The notes under the pieces: model-generated
The model's database searches: none
Seen by the model: only the letters and a program-made list of their open reading frames with translations
Told to the model about the DNA's origin: nothing
Assembly: GCF_000024185.1 (NCBI RefSeq)
Contig: NC_013790.1
Span: 2,417,001-2,481,000, forward strand
DNA length: 64,000 nt
Reading direction: 5' to 3'
Source of the DNA: Methanobrevibacter ruminantium M1
Lineage (GTDB): Archaea; Methanobacteriota; Methanobacteria; Methanobacteriales; Methanobacteriaceae
Translations under genes and position numbers: made by a program
Shown here: piece by piece, positions 8,342 to 17,173 of the stretch
Position numbering within the stretch: position 1 is the first letter of the stretch
How the letters are laid out: every line of letters begins with the position of its first letter

Positions 8342-9712
8342 TTAATTTCTGATTTTAAATTCCACCTTGCCAAGGCTTATAAATTCATTATAAATATCTA
8401 AAATAACCTTTTTTGTAGATTCTAAATCTGAGACATGATATCCTACATTGGTATCCTCTATCAAGTCCTTAAGGGATCCTTCCTTATACCCTATTGATAG
8501 AACTGGCTTTTGCAAAGCAAAATACTCATAGATCTTACCTGGAATAAACATTTTCTCCTTTTCATTATTCCATGATATGAGTAAAAGAACATCACTGTCT
8601 AATTGCTTTTTTAAAACCTCTTCGTGGGAGATCCTGCCACCGATTTTGATAATATCAAGCAGAGAATATTCACGAGCAATCTCTTCCAGATTGCCGCTAT
8701 CTCCATAGAACTCTATGGAAATATTTGAACTATCCAATTTAGATTCGTCTTCTAATTGGCGAATGGCCTTAAATAATAATGTTGGATCTCTTTTCCCACC
8801 ATATAAGGAACCTGCATAGATAAGTTTAAGTTTTCTATCAGTTGAATCAACTGTAGTGATAGAATCTTCACTAGAATTAGAATTCTCGGCAGAAACAGAA
8901 CCTTCACTAGAATTAGAATCCCCAGCAGAAACAGAATCTTCACTAGAATCAGAATCATTATTTTCCTCTAAAACACTCTCTAAAAACTTAAAGTCATCTT
9001 CATCGTAACCAGATAAAATAGGCACTATACGATTATTGGGATGCAATGTTGCTAATGTTTTAGCAGCCAAATCTGTTGTAGTTGTCAATACATCCGTATT
9101 TTCAAATGTCTTCAATTCTAATCTTTTTTCAAAATAATCCCTAATAAAAGTGTGTGAAATATAAGGATCCATATTCCATAAGTCCCTTAAATCAGCTATC
9201 CAAGGAATATTATATTTATCGCTGATGTCCTTTGCTATTGTATGGCATGTAATCGGCCAAGAGGAGCTAATTATGGCATCTATCTTTTCTTCTTCAACTA
9301 TCTTGGAAGCTGCTTCATAAGCAGGACCATACCAATACTTCATTCCATCAGGATATGCAAAGACTTCTCCAGCTATAGAGATTGCCTTTGAGGCAATTGG
9401 ATTAGAAACAGAAGAGGAATCCTTTAGCTTTTGACTGTCTGAGGTGGAATGATTATCTGATTTATCATTAAGCTTGCTTTTATCTCCAGGCTTAAACTTA
9501 GTAAATATATGGGAAAACATGTCTTCATATTCAGTAGTTATTATTCTAGAGCTTAAATCTGCATTTGAGGAAGGTTCATAACCTAAATCTGGAACTATTA
9601 CAACAACTTCCCAGCCAAATTGAGGCAAATATTTAGCTAAAGCCCTTAAACGCTTAGAAGCTATTTCATTTACCTGATTAAAATAAAATGCTATTAGAAT
9701 AACTTTCTTCAT
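8342..9712 (-). CDS. Glycosyltransferase family 4 (WbuB-like), C-terminal frameshift
   Basis: 456 residues from an ATG at 9712 preceded by GTGGT; an upstream TTG is less likely. The N-terminus 'KKVILIAFYFNQVNEIASKR' and 'YEYFALQKPVLSIG' near the C-terminus fit WbuB-like GT4 enzymes. Two low-complexity inserts interrupt the fold: a Ser/Lys/Asp-rich stretch around residues 75-105 and a Ser/Asp/Glu linker around 250-290 built from a 12-residue repeat. The last four residues (KIRN) are abnormal; the expected tail lies in another frame immediately downstream, so this copy either carries a single-base indel or the sequence has an error there. It may still be active, since the lost part is only about 22 residues. 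Confidence 0.8.
   Translation of the reverse strand: MKKVILIAFYFNQVNEIASKRLRALAKYLPQFGWEVVVIVPDLGYEPSSNADLSSRIITTEYEDMFSHIFTKFKPGDKSKLNDKSDNHSTSDSQKLKDSSSVSNPIASKAISIAGEVFAYPDGMKYWYGPAYEAASKIVEEEKIDAIISSSWPITCHTIAKDISDKYNIPWIADLRDLWNMDPYISHTFIRDYFEKRLELKTFENTDVLTTTTDLAAKTLATLHPNNRIVPILSGYDEDDFKFLESVLEENNDSDSSEDSVSAGDSNSSEGSVSAENSNSSEDSITTVDSTDRKLKLIYAGSLYGGKRDPTLLFKAIRQLEDESKLDSSNISIEFYGDSGNLEEIAREYSLLDIIKIGGRISHEEVLKKQLDSDVLLLISWNNEKEKMFIPGKIYEYFALQKPVLSIGYKEGSLKDLIEDTNVGYHVSDLESTKKVILDIYNEFISLGKVEFKIRN
8861..8964. repeat. 36-bp in-frame coding repeat, nearly 3 copies
   Basis: Units start at 8861, 8897 and 8933 (AGAATCTTCACTAGAATTAG and variants). The 36-bp period is a multiple of three and encodes a repeated 12-residue Ser/Glu/Asp-rich block inside the GT4 protein. 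Confidence 0.9.
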
Positions 9713-9715
9713 CAA

Positions 9716-10034
9716 ACCACCAAATATATAAATTAAAAAATACTTAAAATTTAATACCTCTTTTTAAAAAAATTTATATAAATCAAAATAGAATATAAAT
9801 ACAAACATAACAATGATTATATACTTATTAAAATAAATATCAATACATAAATGTATAATATACTATTTGATTATATTCTATTTAATTTTTATTTAAAAAG
9901 TTTCAGAAAATTCCAAGCATTTGATAAAAATTAAATGAATATATTTAATTAAAAAAAAATTAATACTTAAAAAAATATTTTAATAAATTATTAAAATCAT
10001 ATTAATCTATTAATTCAAGAATACTGGTGAAACT
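9716..10034. other. Divergent intergenic region, GT4 / ino1
   Basis: AT-rich spacer between divergently transcribed genes. TTTATATAAAT near 9772-9782 could serve the minus-strand GT4 as a TATA box. A GGTGAA (10025-10030) 4 bases before the ino1 ATG is a good ribosome-binding site. Nothing else recognised. Confidence 0.4.
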
Positions 10035-11129
10035 ATGAGTAAAATTAAAATTGCGATTGTAGGAATCGGAAACTGTGCAAGCTCTCTTATACAAGGGATT
10101 TACTATTATAAAGATAAAAACCCTGAAGATGCAATTGGACTTATGCATTGGAAAATAGGAGAATGGGACCCAACAGACATTGAAGTGGTAGCTGCTTTTG
10201 ACATTGACAAACGAAAAGTGGGAAAAACCATTGATGAAGCCATCTTTGCAAAGCCAAACTGCACCACTGTATTCCAAGAGGAAATTCCTAAAAGTGATGT
10301 TAAAGTTTGCATGGGACCTGTCCTTGATGGTGTAAGCGAACATATGGCTGACTTTGAAGAGGATTATACCTTTGTAGTGGCAGATGAAGAACCAGTTGAC
10401 GTTGTTGAAGTCTTAAAGGAAAGCGGTGCAGAAATCTTGCTCAGTTACCTGCCAGTAGGTTCAGAGGAAGCTGCCAGATTCTATGCTCAATGTGCATTGG
10501 ATGCAAATATTGCTTATATCAATTGTATGCCAGTATTTATTGTAAGTGACCCAGAATGGGATGCTAAATTTAGAGAAAAAGGAATTCCTATTGTAGGTGA
10601 TGATATTAAAGCACAAATCGGTGCAACCATTACTCATAGAACATTAAGCAATCTCTTTAAAGAAAGAGGAGTTAAATTAGATCATACTTATCAGATAAAC
10701 ACCGGAGGAAATACCGATTTCATGAACATGCTTAACCGTAAACGTTTAGACTCTAAAAAGGAATCTAAAACTGAAGCTGTTCAAGCGGTCCTTGCTGAAA
10801 GAATGGACCCTCATGACATCCATATCGGCCCAAGCGATTATGTGCCATGGCAAAAGGACAATAAGGTATGTTTCTTAAGAATGGAAGGCAGAACCTTTGG
10901 TGACGTTCCTATGGAAATTGAGTTAAGATTAAGTGTGGAAGACTCACCAAACTCTGCAGGATGTGTTATTGATGCTATTCGCTGCTGTAAATTAGGTTTG
11001 GAAAGAGGAATTGGTGGACAGCTAACTTCTATCTCTTCCTATGTTATGAAACATCCACCTGAACAATTTACAGATGATGAAGCTGCTGCAAAAGTAGAGG
11101 CATTTATCAAAGGCGAAATTGAACGTTAA
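10035..11129 (+). CDS. ino1: myo-Inositol-1-phosphate synthase
   Basis: 364 residues. Converts glucose 6-phosphate to L-myo-inositol 1-phosphate with bound NAD, feeding archaetidylinositol phospholipid synthesis. The NAD-binding Rossmann loop is at the N-terminus ('IAIVGIGNCASSLIQG'), and the family's central region is clear ('GDDIKAQIGATITHR', then 'TGGNTDFMNM' and 'PWQKDNKVCFLRMEGRTFG'). Length fits the short archaeal/actinobacterial form rather than the longer eukaryotic one. It stands alone, with its own GGTGA ribosome-binding site and a terminator hairpin just downstream. Confidence 0.93.
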   Translation: MSKIKIAIVGIGNCASSLIQGIYYYKDKNPEDAIGLMHWKIGEWDPTDIEVVAAFDIDKRKVGKTIDEAIFAKPNCTTVFQEEIPKSDVKVCMGPVLDGVSEHMADFEEDYTFVVADEEPVDVVEVLKESGAEILLSYLPVGSEEAARFYAQCALDANIAYINCMPVFIVSDPEWDAKFREKGIPIVGDDIKAQIGATITHRTLSNLFKERGVKLDHTYQINTGGNTDFMNMLNRKRLDSKKESKTEAVQAVLAERMDPHDIHIGPSDYVPWQKDNKVCFLRMEGRTFGDVPMEIELRLSVEDSPNSAGCVIDAIRCCKLGLERGIGGQLTSISSYVMKHPPEQFTDDEAAAKVEAFIKGEIER

Positions 11130-11177
11130 AATGATTTTAAAGTTAAGCTATTTACTTTAAAGTTAAAAAAAATTTTT

Positions 11178-11215
11178 AGTTAAGACTTTGTCTTAACTCT
11201 TAACTTTTTATTTTT
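11178..11215 (+). terminator. Terminator after ino1
   Basis: Perfect 9-bp stem AGTTAAGAC / GTCTTAACT (11178-11186 and 11190-11198) with a TTT loop, followed by T-rich sequence (CTTTTTATTTTT). Confidence 0.75.
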
Positions 11216-11463
11216 AATAATACCACCAAAAAAACCATTTTTTAACAGCATCAACACTGAAGATACAATTTTACATATCTTTAAATCAAATACAATAATC
11301 CTAATCTCCCAGAAAAACTCACTCATTTTTAACCAATCACTAAACCTGATTAGGTTCTAAATTAGGCAAAATAATAGATAAGTATTATTAATAGTTTAAA
11401 CATAATATATTTATATAATGAAAAAATTTTTAATATATTAGTTGTTTTATAATTATCGAACAA

Positions 11464-11526
11464 AGATAATTGATATATTTATTCAGTTAACAGATAATTG
11501 TAAAAAAAATATATTTATTCAGTTAA
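11464..11526 (+). repeat. Duplicated leader segment upstream of pycB
   Basis: ATATATTTATTCAGTTAA occurs at 11473-11490 and 11509-11526, each preceded by a variant of AGATAATTG; the period is 36 bp. It sits directly upstream of the pycB ribosome-binding site (GAGGTG) and may duplicate promoter or leader sequence. The rest of the spacer 11199-11463 is AT-rich with no gene seen; CATAATATATTTATATAATG at 11400-11419 contains TATA-like sequence. Confidence 0.7.
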
Positions 11527-11554
11527 TTTAAAGGAAGGAAAGTGAGGTGTAAAG

Positions 11555-13276
11555 ATGAAAGTAAAAATAACTGAAACCGCATTCAGAGATGCTCACCAAT
11601 CCCTTTTAGCAACCAGAATGAGAACAAGAGATATGGTTCCTATTGCTGAAGAGATGGATAAAGTAGGATATCATGCAATTGAAGCATGGGGCGGAGCAAC
11701 CTTTGACACTTGTATAAGATTTTTAAACGAAGATCCATGGGAAAGACTTAGAATATTAAAAGAAAACTTTACCAACACTCCTCTACAAATGCTCTTAAGA
11801 GGTCAAAACTTACTCGGATACAAACATTATGCAGATGACATTGTAACCAAATTCGTAGAGAAATCCTATGAGAACGGTGTTGACATCTTTAGAATATTCG
11901 ATGCTATGAACGATATTAGAAACATGGAACAATCCATTAAGGTAGCTAAGGCTCAAGGAGCTCATGTTCAAGGAACAATCAGCTACACAATCAGCCCAGT
12001 TCATACTGTAGACAAGTTTGTGGAATTTGCTAAAGAGCTTGAAGCATTGGAATGTGATTCAATAGCCATTAAGGATATGGCAGGTTTAATCAGTCCTGCT
12101 GTTGTCTTTGAATTGGTTTCAAGATTAAAGGAAGAAACTGACTTGCTTGTCAACTTGCATTCACACTGTACAAGCGGTATCACTCCAATCAGTTATTACG
12201 CTGCTTGTCAAGCCGGAGTTGACATTTTAGACACTGCAATCTCTCCATTGGCTTGGGGTACTTCACAGCCTCCTACCGAAAGTATTGTAGCATCCCTGCA
12301 AGGAACTGAATATGATACCGGATTGGACCTTAAGACATTAAACCAAATCAAGAAATACTTTGAAACCCTTAGGGCAAAATACGAAGGCTATATTGACCCA
12401 ATCAGTGAAAGAATCGACACTGACGTATTGATGTATCAAATCCCTGGAGGAATGCTTTCCAACTTAATTTCACAATTAAAACAGCAAAACGCATTGGACA
12501 GATACCAAGACGTATTGGAAGAAATGCCTCGCGTAAGAGAGGATATGGGATATCCTCCACTTGTAACTCCAACAAGCCAGATTGTAGGTATTCAAGCTGT
12601 AATGAATGTAATCAATGGAGAAAGATACAAAATCGTATCTAACGAAGTTAAAGATTATATGAAAGGTTACTATGGCCGTGCTCCAGCACCAATCAATGAA
12701 GAAATCGCCAAAAAGATCATTGGTGATGAAGAGCGTATCACCTGCAGACCTGCAGACTTGATTGAGCCTGAATATGACAAGTTCAAGAAAGAGGCTGAAG
12801 ACCTTAAGAACTTCGAGAAGGAAGAGGATGTTCTCACCCTTGCAATGTTACCTCCAGTAGCTAAGCAATTCCTTAACGGAGAAATCAAGGAAGAAGACTT
12901 CCCAGAGAAAAAGGTTATAGATGATGGCGGAATCAGTGCCATTCCTACTGAATACTCTGTAGAGGTTGATGGTGATGTCTTTGATGTAAAGATCATGCCA
13001 ACCGGATACATAAAGATTGATGGAGAAGGCAGTGAGCCAGCTCCAGTTATCGAAGGTGCTATTACTGCATCCATGCAAGGTATGGTTCTTAAAATCAAGG
13101 TAAACACTGGAGATAAAGTACAAAAAGGCTCTGTTGTAGCAGTTCTTGAAGCTATGAAGATGGAAAACGATATTTATGCCGAAGAGGATGGTATTGTTGA
13201 ACAAATATTCGTAGAAGAAGGAGACACTGTTAACGCAGGAGATAATATAATGGTAATTAAAGGATTAGATGAATAA
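11555..13276 (+). CDS. pycB: Pyruvate carboxylase subunit B (carboxyltransferase and biotin carrier)
   Basis: 573 residues. Transfers the carboxyl group from carboxybiotin to pyruvate, giving oxaloacetate for the incomplete reductive TCA path of methanogens. The carboxyltransferase barrel comes first ('TETAFRDAHQSLLATRMRT', 'LHSHCTSG'), followed by the conserved PYC_OADA region (about 285-460) and a biotinyl domain (about 505-573) with the biotin lysine at K535 in 'EAMKMEND'. OadA subunits share this architecture, but methanogens use the two-subunit pyruvate carboxylase; the biotin carboxylase partner PycA is not in the window. Strong GAGGTG ribosome-binding site. Confidence 0.92.
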   Translation: MKVKITETAFRDAHQSLLATRMRTRDMVPIAEEMDKVGYHAIEAWGGATFDTCIRFLNEDPWERLRILKENFTNTPLQMLLRGQNLLGYKHYADDIVTKFVEKSYENGVDIFRIFDAMNDIRNMEQSIKVAKAQGAHVQGTISYTISPVHTVDKFVEFAKELEALECDSIAIKDMAGLISPAVVFELVSRLKEETDLLVNLHSHCTSGITPISYYAACQAGVDILDTAISPLAWGTSQPPTESIVASLQGTEYDTGLDLKTLNQIKKYFETLRAKYEGYIDPISERIDTDVLMYQIPGGMLSNLISQLKQQNALDRYQDVLEEMPRVREDMGYPPLVTPTSQIVGIQAVMNVINGERYKIVSNEVKDYMKGYYGRAPAPINEEIAKKIIGDEERITCRPADLIEPEYDKFKKEAEDLKNFEKEEDVLTLAMLPPVAKQFLNGEIKEEDFPEKKVIDDGGISAIPTEYSVEVDGDVFDVKIMPTGYIKIDGEGSEPAPVIEGAITASMQGMVLKIKVNTGDKVQKGSVVAVLEAMKMENDIYAEEDGIVEQIFVEEGDTVNAGDNIMVIKGLDE

Positions 13277-13323
13277 GTCTAATTCTTTTCTTTTTTCTTT
13301 TTTTTAAACTCTTTTTTAAACTA
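13277..13323 (+). terminator. Poly-T termination region after pycB
   Basis: Immediately after the stop the plus strand carries several T runs (TTTTCTTTTTTCTTTTTTTT). Archaeal RNA polymerase terminates at such U tracts without a strong hairpin. Confidence 0.55.
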
Positions 13324-13435
13324 AATAACTTATTTTACTGATTTTTAATTTAAATTCTTACTTAACTAATTTTTAATCTAAATTCTTACTTTACTGATTT
13401 TTAATCTAAATTTTTTCTTTACTAATTTTTCTAAA
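13324..13435. repeat. 28-bp AT-rich tandem repeat, about 4 copies
   Basis: Units resembling AAATTCTTACTTTACTGATT plus TTTAATCT follow each other with a 28-bp period (clear starts at 13352 and 13380, decayed copies on both sides). The remaining spacer to 13632 is AT-rich with no gene recognised. Confidence 0.8.
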
Positions 13436-13632
13436 GATTTATTTTAGCAATTTAATCAAAAACTATTGAATTCTGATTTAAAAGATTTATTTATTCGATA
13501 TTATACGAATTACTCTAAGTTAAAAAAGAAAGGTTTCAAAAATTAAAAAAGAGAATTTAAAGTAAAAAAAGTATTAAATCGACTAAAAAAGTAAAAAATA
13601 AATAAAAAAAGTAAAAATATTGGTAAGAATAA

Positions 13633-14238
13633 TTATCCATTACCAATTCCTAAAAAGAAGTAATCAAAAGTATTATCCAAAGTAACATCATCCATCCAAG
13701 GATAAGTCTCTCTCAAATATGTTTTTATCTCATCAGAACGGGTAATAACATCGGCCTTATTTAAGAACTTTTGAGACCTAAAGTAATCATTCAAATCATC
13801 ACTTATCTCTCTAGACTTTTCATACAATCTCATAAGATTAGCTGGAGGAATGTCTGGTATATACTCCCTAAGAACGTCTACAGGCAAGAGATCAAAATGA
13901 TTGGCAATTGCAAGATTAAAGACTAAATTTAAAAAGATATCGTTTGCATTAAGAACAACCCTCTTTGGAATATTTTCCGCTTGCTCTTCAGTAATAGCCC
14001 CATCAGCCAAAGCCTTATCAACATTAGTTTCAACAACAACTTTAATAGGAAACTCAACCAATCCCTTTTTAAATTGTATGATAAAGATGATAATACAAAT
14101 TATAGCAAATATGGCTAAAGCTAAGGCCATATAATCTAAAATCTTTGCATGAAACTGTATCTTATTTATTATCAATAGAAAAATAGCCACAAGGAGGGTA
14201 AATCTAGAGATTGATACAAAATTTATTCTTTTATCCAT
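13633..14238 (-). CDS. Hypothetical membrane protein
   Basis: 201 residues from an ATG at 14238. A GTG nine bases upstream is also in frame, but the GTGAG there is better read as the ribosome-binding site for the ATG. Two hydrophobic helices (about 10-24 and 32-55) are followed by a soluble, mostly helical domain with 'ETNVDKALADGAITEEQA' and a C-terminus rich in aromatic residues. No family recognised. It lies between pycB (convergent) and larC on its own. Confidence 0.6.
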   Translation of the reverse strand: MDKRINFVSISRFTLLVAIFLLIINKIQFHAKILDYMALALAIFAIICIIIFIIQFKKGLVEFPIKVVVETNVDKALADGAITEEQAENIPKRVVLNANDIFLNLVFNLAIANHFDLLPVDVLREYIPDIPPANLMRLYEKSREISDDLNDYFRSQKFLNKADVITRSDEIKTYLRETYPWMDDVTLDNTFDYFFLGIGNG

Positions 14239-14461
14239 TTTTCTCACTACTTGTTAAAATTAACATAATTTTAAATAAAAATTTAAATAAAAAGCTAAAA
14301 ATTATCTGATTTTAATGAAAAATTATTCTAAATGTTTAATAAATTATAACATTTCAGATTATATAAACTTTTCCAATGATTTTTTTTTAACGATAATAAT
14401 TAATAGGGACAAATATTATTTTTTAAAATAAATTAACATCAAAAACACATTTAAATAAGTT

Positions 14462-15736
14462 TTATTCTCTATTATTCTCTAAAAAATCACGAATCATTGT
14501 ATTTGCAACTTCCTTAATCTCTGTTAAAGGAATGTCCTCTTCTAAAGAGATTCTTTTAAGGTCTTCATACTCTGGCCTATGGGAAATAATCTCATCCCCA
14601 ATAAGACCTATCTTAAAGTTAATGGTATAAATCCTATCATTAATATTAATGTCTAAAGGAACAAAATGCCTTTCAGCAATTCCCCTATGAGTGTTTTCAG
14701 AAACCCTAATGCCTAATGTTCCGGTTTGCTTAAATAATATATTCACTAGATGATCTACAAGAAGTGGCTTTGAGATAACCTTAATCAATTGCCCTGGCCT
14801 ATTCTTCTTCATCACTATTGGAACCATAGAAACATCGGAAGCTCCAGCATCAAGCAACAAGTCAAATAGGAATCCTAATTCTTCCCCAGACATATGATCT
14901 ATATTGGTTTCAATAACACAAACTCTATGCTTCTCATTTGTATCCTTTGACTTTATGACTCTTATGACATTAGGGAAATCAAATTCCTTAGAGCCGCAGC
15001 CATAGGCGATTCTCTCTGGAGACATCATTGGAGCAAACTCAAGGAATTCATCACAGAATTCCATATACAATGCGCAACCAGTAGGTGTTGCAAGCTCGCT
15101 TTCAACAGGCCCTCCTCGGCATTGTGCCTCTCCCTTATAGAAGTCATTGAATTCATCCTCATTCAAGCCTTTAAGAATATCCAAGCTTGCAGGTGCCGGA
15201 ACAGGGATTATTCCATGGGCTGTCTTTACAGTGCCTCCTCCAACAGAAATAGGCAATCCAACAACCCTTTCCTTGTCCATATCCAAGTCAAAATAAGCGC
15301 AGATTGCACCTAAAACGTCTGCCACAGCATCAGCTGCCCCGACCTCATGAAAATGAACTTCCTCCAAAGATTTTCCATGAACTCTAGATTCAGAAATGGC
15401 TATGCGCTTAAAGACATTTTTAGCCATATCCAAGATTTCATCAGTCAAGTTTTCAATATCAAGCTCCTTTAGTGAATCAATCTTATCAATAAAGTCTGGA
15501 AAATGAATATGATGATTATTTTCATCTTCATCATGGATTGTTTTAACATTGCAGAAGTTAGCTTCGATACCTGACTTATTGACTTTAGTTATGGAAACCT
15601 CTACCTCTCCAAAGTCGTAAGCCACATCTTCCATAAGGTTCTTGACCTTTTCGCCATCTGCTCCCAAATCAACAAGAGCTCCAATAATCATATTCCCAGA
15701 TATTCCTGCATTTTGAGGGTCAATAATAAAAACCAT
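14462..15736 (-). CDS. larC: Nickel insertion protein LarC (nickel-pincer cofactor synthesis)
   Basis: 424 residues, the fused full-length form (former DUF111). LarC is the CTP-dependent cyclometallase that puts nickel into the pincer nucleotide cofactor of lactate racemase and related enzymes. The N-terminal domain carries 'DPQNAGISGNMIIGAL', a His-rich stretch ('NHHIHFPDF') and 'HFHEVGAADAVADVLG'; the C-terminal domain contains 'ETNIDHMSGEELGFL'. In Lactobacillus the two halves are joined by frameshifting, whereas here they are one frame. LarB, LarE and a racemase are not in the window. It is divergent from the CbiS/CobZ-like gene. Confidence 0.88.
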   Translation of the reverse strand: MVFIIDPQNAGISGNMIIGALVDLGADGEKVKNLMEDVAYDFGEVEVSITKVNKSGIEANFCNVKTIHDEDENNHHIHFPDFIDKIDSLKELDIENLTDEILDMAKNVFKRIAISESRVHGKSLEEVHFHEVGAADAVADVLGAICAYFDLDMDKERVVGLPISVGGGTVKTAHGIIPVPAPASLDILKGLNEDEFNDFYKGEAQCRGGPVESELATPTGCALYMEFCDEFLEFAPMMSPERIAYGCGSKEFDFPNVIRVIKSKDTNEKHRVCVIETNIDHMSGEELGFLFDLLLDAGASDVSMVPIVMKKNRPGQLIKVISKPLLVDHLVNILFKQTGTLGIRVSENTHRGIAERHFVPLDININDRIYTINFKIGLIGDEIISHRPEYEDLKRISLEEDIPLTEIKEVANTMIRDFLENNRE

Positions 15737-15869
15737 GATAAAACATCCATTGATAAAATTAAATCAGTATTCCAGAATTTTCAATTTTTTCTTATACTTA
15801 TAGATATATAATTACAATTAAATAATATTTGTTATAAAGATATACTTATAATCTTAAAGAGGAATTCAA

Positions 15870-17087
15870 TTGTCTAAAAAAAATAAGGCTAATAAAAACA
15901 AGAAAAAGAAAGAAAGTGACCAAACCATTCATGAATTAGAGATTGGAAAACTGATTAAAAACGAAGATGTGCTATACATAAACAATCCAGATTACTTTCT
16001 GACATTCAGCGACCTGGAGATAAGCGATGGAATAGACATAATTGAAAACATCATGATTCTCTCTAAAGATTATGTTAGCTTTAATAGGCAATATGAAGAT
16101 GAAAAGATTAGTGACGTTGAACTGATGGAAATTACTGAAGAATATAAGGAAAACAACAATATAGAAGGAGGATACATAAGCCAAAGCTTTGATAACTCCC
16201 AATTCATCATAAATTCCTACAATGACATAACAATAATCACAGTAATTTCTAACGATTTGGAAGTCCAGAAGTTCACAGACAATCTGAAAGTTGTAAACAG
16301 CTGGAAAGGATTCCACAATGCAAAGATAAACTTTGGACAGATCATTCTAATAGACCATGCATTAAGCCCTAAGCTGCTCATTCAGCTTTATAAGACCGCA
16401 ACAAAGCAAAAGGCAAAATTCTTTGAATCCCTTCACATGCCCCTCCATATAAACAATATCCTAAACAATGAAGATTTCTTGGTTATTGCTTCCAATCTGC
16501 CAGAAGAGACCTTAAATCAGGATTATATAATGGAAATAGGATTGGACATCACAAATATGGAATATGAAGATGACAAACTGGACCTTGAAGAGTTTCAAGA
16601 AAGAATTGAAGATGGGGTCACCATAAGCTGCGAGGACGCAATAAGAAAGATCAATCTGAATATTGGAATTCTAGATTACTTTGTTAGCGAAGGAATTTTA
16701 ATTGGAGATTTGGTAGAGCTTGGAATGGAACTTTTAGAAAACACAGAGCCTACAGATGAGCTAAAGGAAAAGCTGAAAAAGCAATTGCTTAAATCTGTCA
16801 GTGACAGAAACATTAATGCATTGATTATGGCTGCAATACGACTGGAAGATGATTTTAGAAAGCAAAGAGTTCGTGAGATAGATTTAAATGAAAAATTAGT
16901 TCATTTCTATCCAGATGAGATTATTGGAGTAGCAATAGCCAATCAAATATCCGGAACTAAAGGAGTCTTAAATTACAGAAGATATTCAAGGCATAAACCA
17001 GGTATCTTGTATGGATTAGGCCCTATATTATCCAATACCTTTGCAGGACTTGTTGCAGGTTGTATGACTAAAATATTGGAAGAATAA
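15870..17087 (+). CDS. CobZ-like alpha-ribazole-phosphate phosphatase with N-terminal CbiZ-like region
   Basis: 405 residues, TTG start 7 bases after AGAGG. The C-terminal part (about 255-405) resembles archaeal CobZ, a PgpA-fold phosphatase acting on alpha-ribazole phosphate in the nucleotide-loop branch of cobamide synthesis: 'YPDEIIGVAIANQISGTKG', 'LNYRRYSRHKPG' and a 'GLVAGCMTKILEE' end. Residues about 25-235 are poorly conserved; their layout weakly suggests a diverged CbiZ (adenosylcobinamide amidohydrolase), which would make this a CbiS-type fusion. A lysine-rich N-terminus precedes it. CobS begins 87 bp downstream on the same strand, supporting a cobamide role. C-terminal call good, N-terminal call tentative. 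Confidence 0.72.
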   Translation: MSKKNKANKNKKKKESDQTIHELEIGKLIKNEDVLYINNPDYFLTFSDLEISDGIDIIENIMILSKDYVSFNRQYEDEKISDVELMEITEEYKENNNIEGGYISQSFDNSQFIINSYNDITIITVISNDLEVQKFTDNLKVVNSWKGFHNAKINFGQIILIDHALSPKLLIQLYKTATKQKAKFFESLHMPLHINNILNNEDFLVIASNLPEETLNQDYIMEIGLDITNMEYEDDKLDLEEFQERIEDGVTISCEDAIRKINLNIGILDYFVSEGILIGDLVELGMELLENTEPTDELKEKLKKQLLKSVSDRNINALIMAAIRLEDDFRKQRVREIDLNEKLVHFYPDEIIGVAIANQISGTKGVLNYRRYSRHKPGILYGLGPILSNTFAGLVAGCMTKILEE

Positions 17088-17173
17088 TTGAAATTATAAG
17101 ATTTATTGTAGTTTAATAATTGGCAAAAAAGCCTAAATAAAAATCAAATTTAAAAAAAGCAAAAGTTGAAACA

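Noticed and set aside
10002-10343. Minus-strand frame across ino1
   Set aside because: It overlaps the well-supported ino1 gene and is Phe/Ser-rich shadow sequence.
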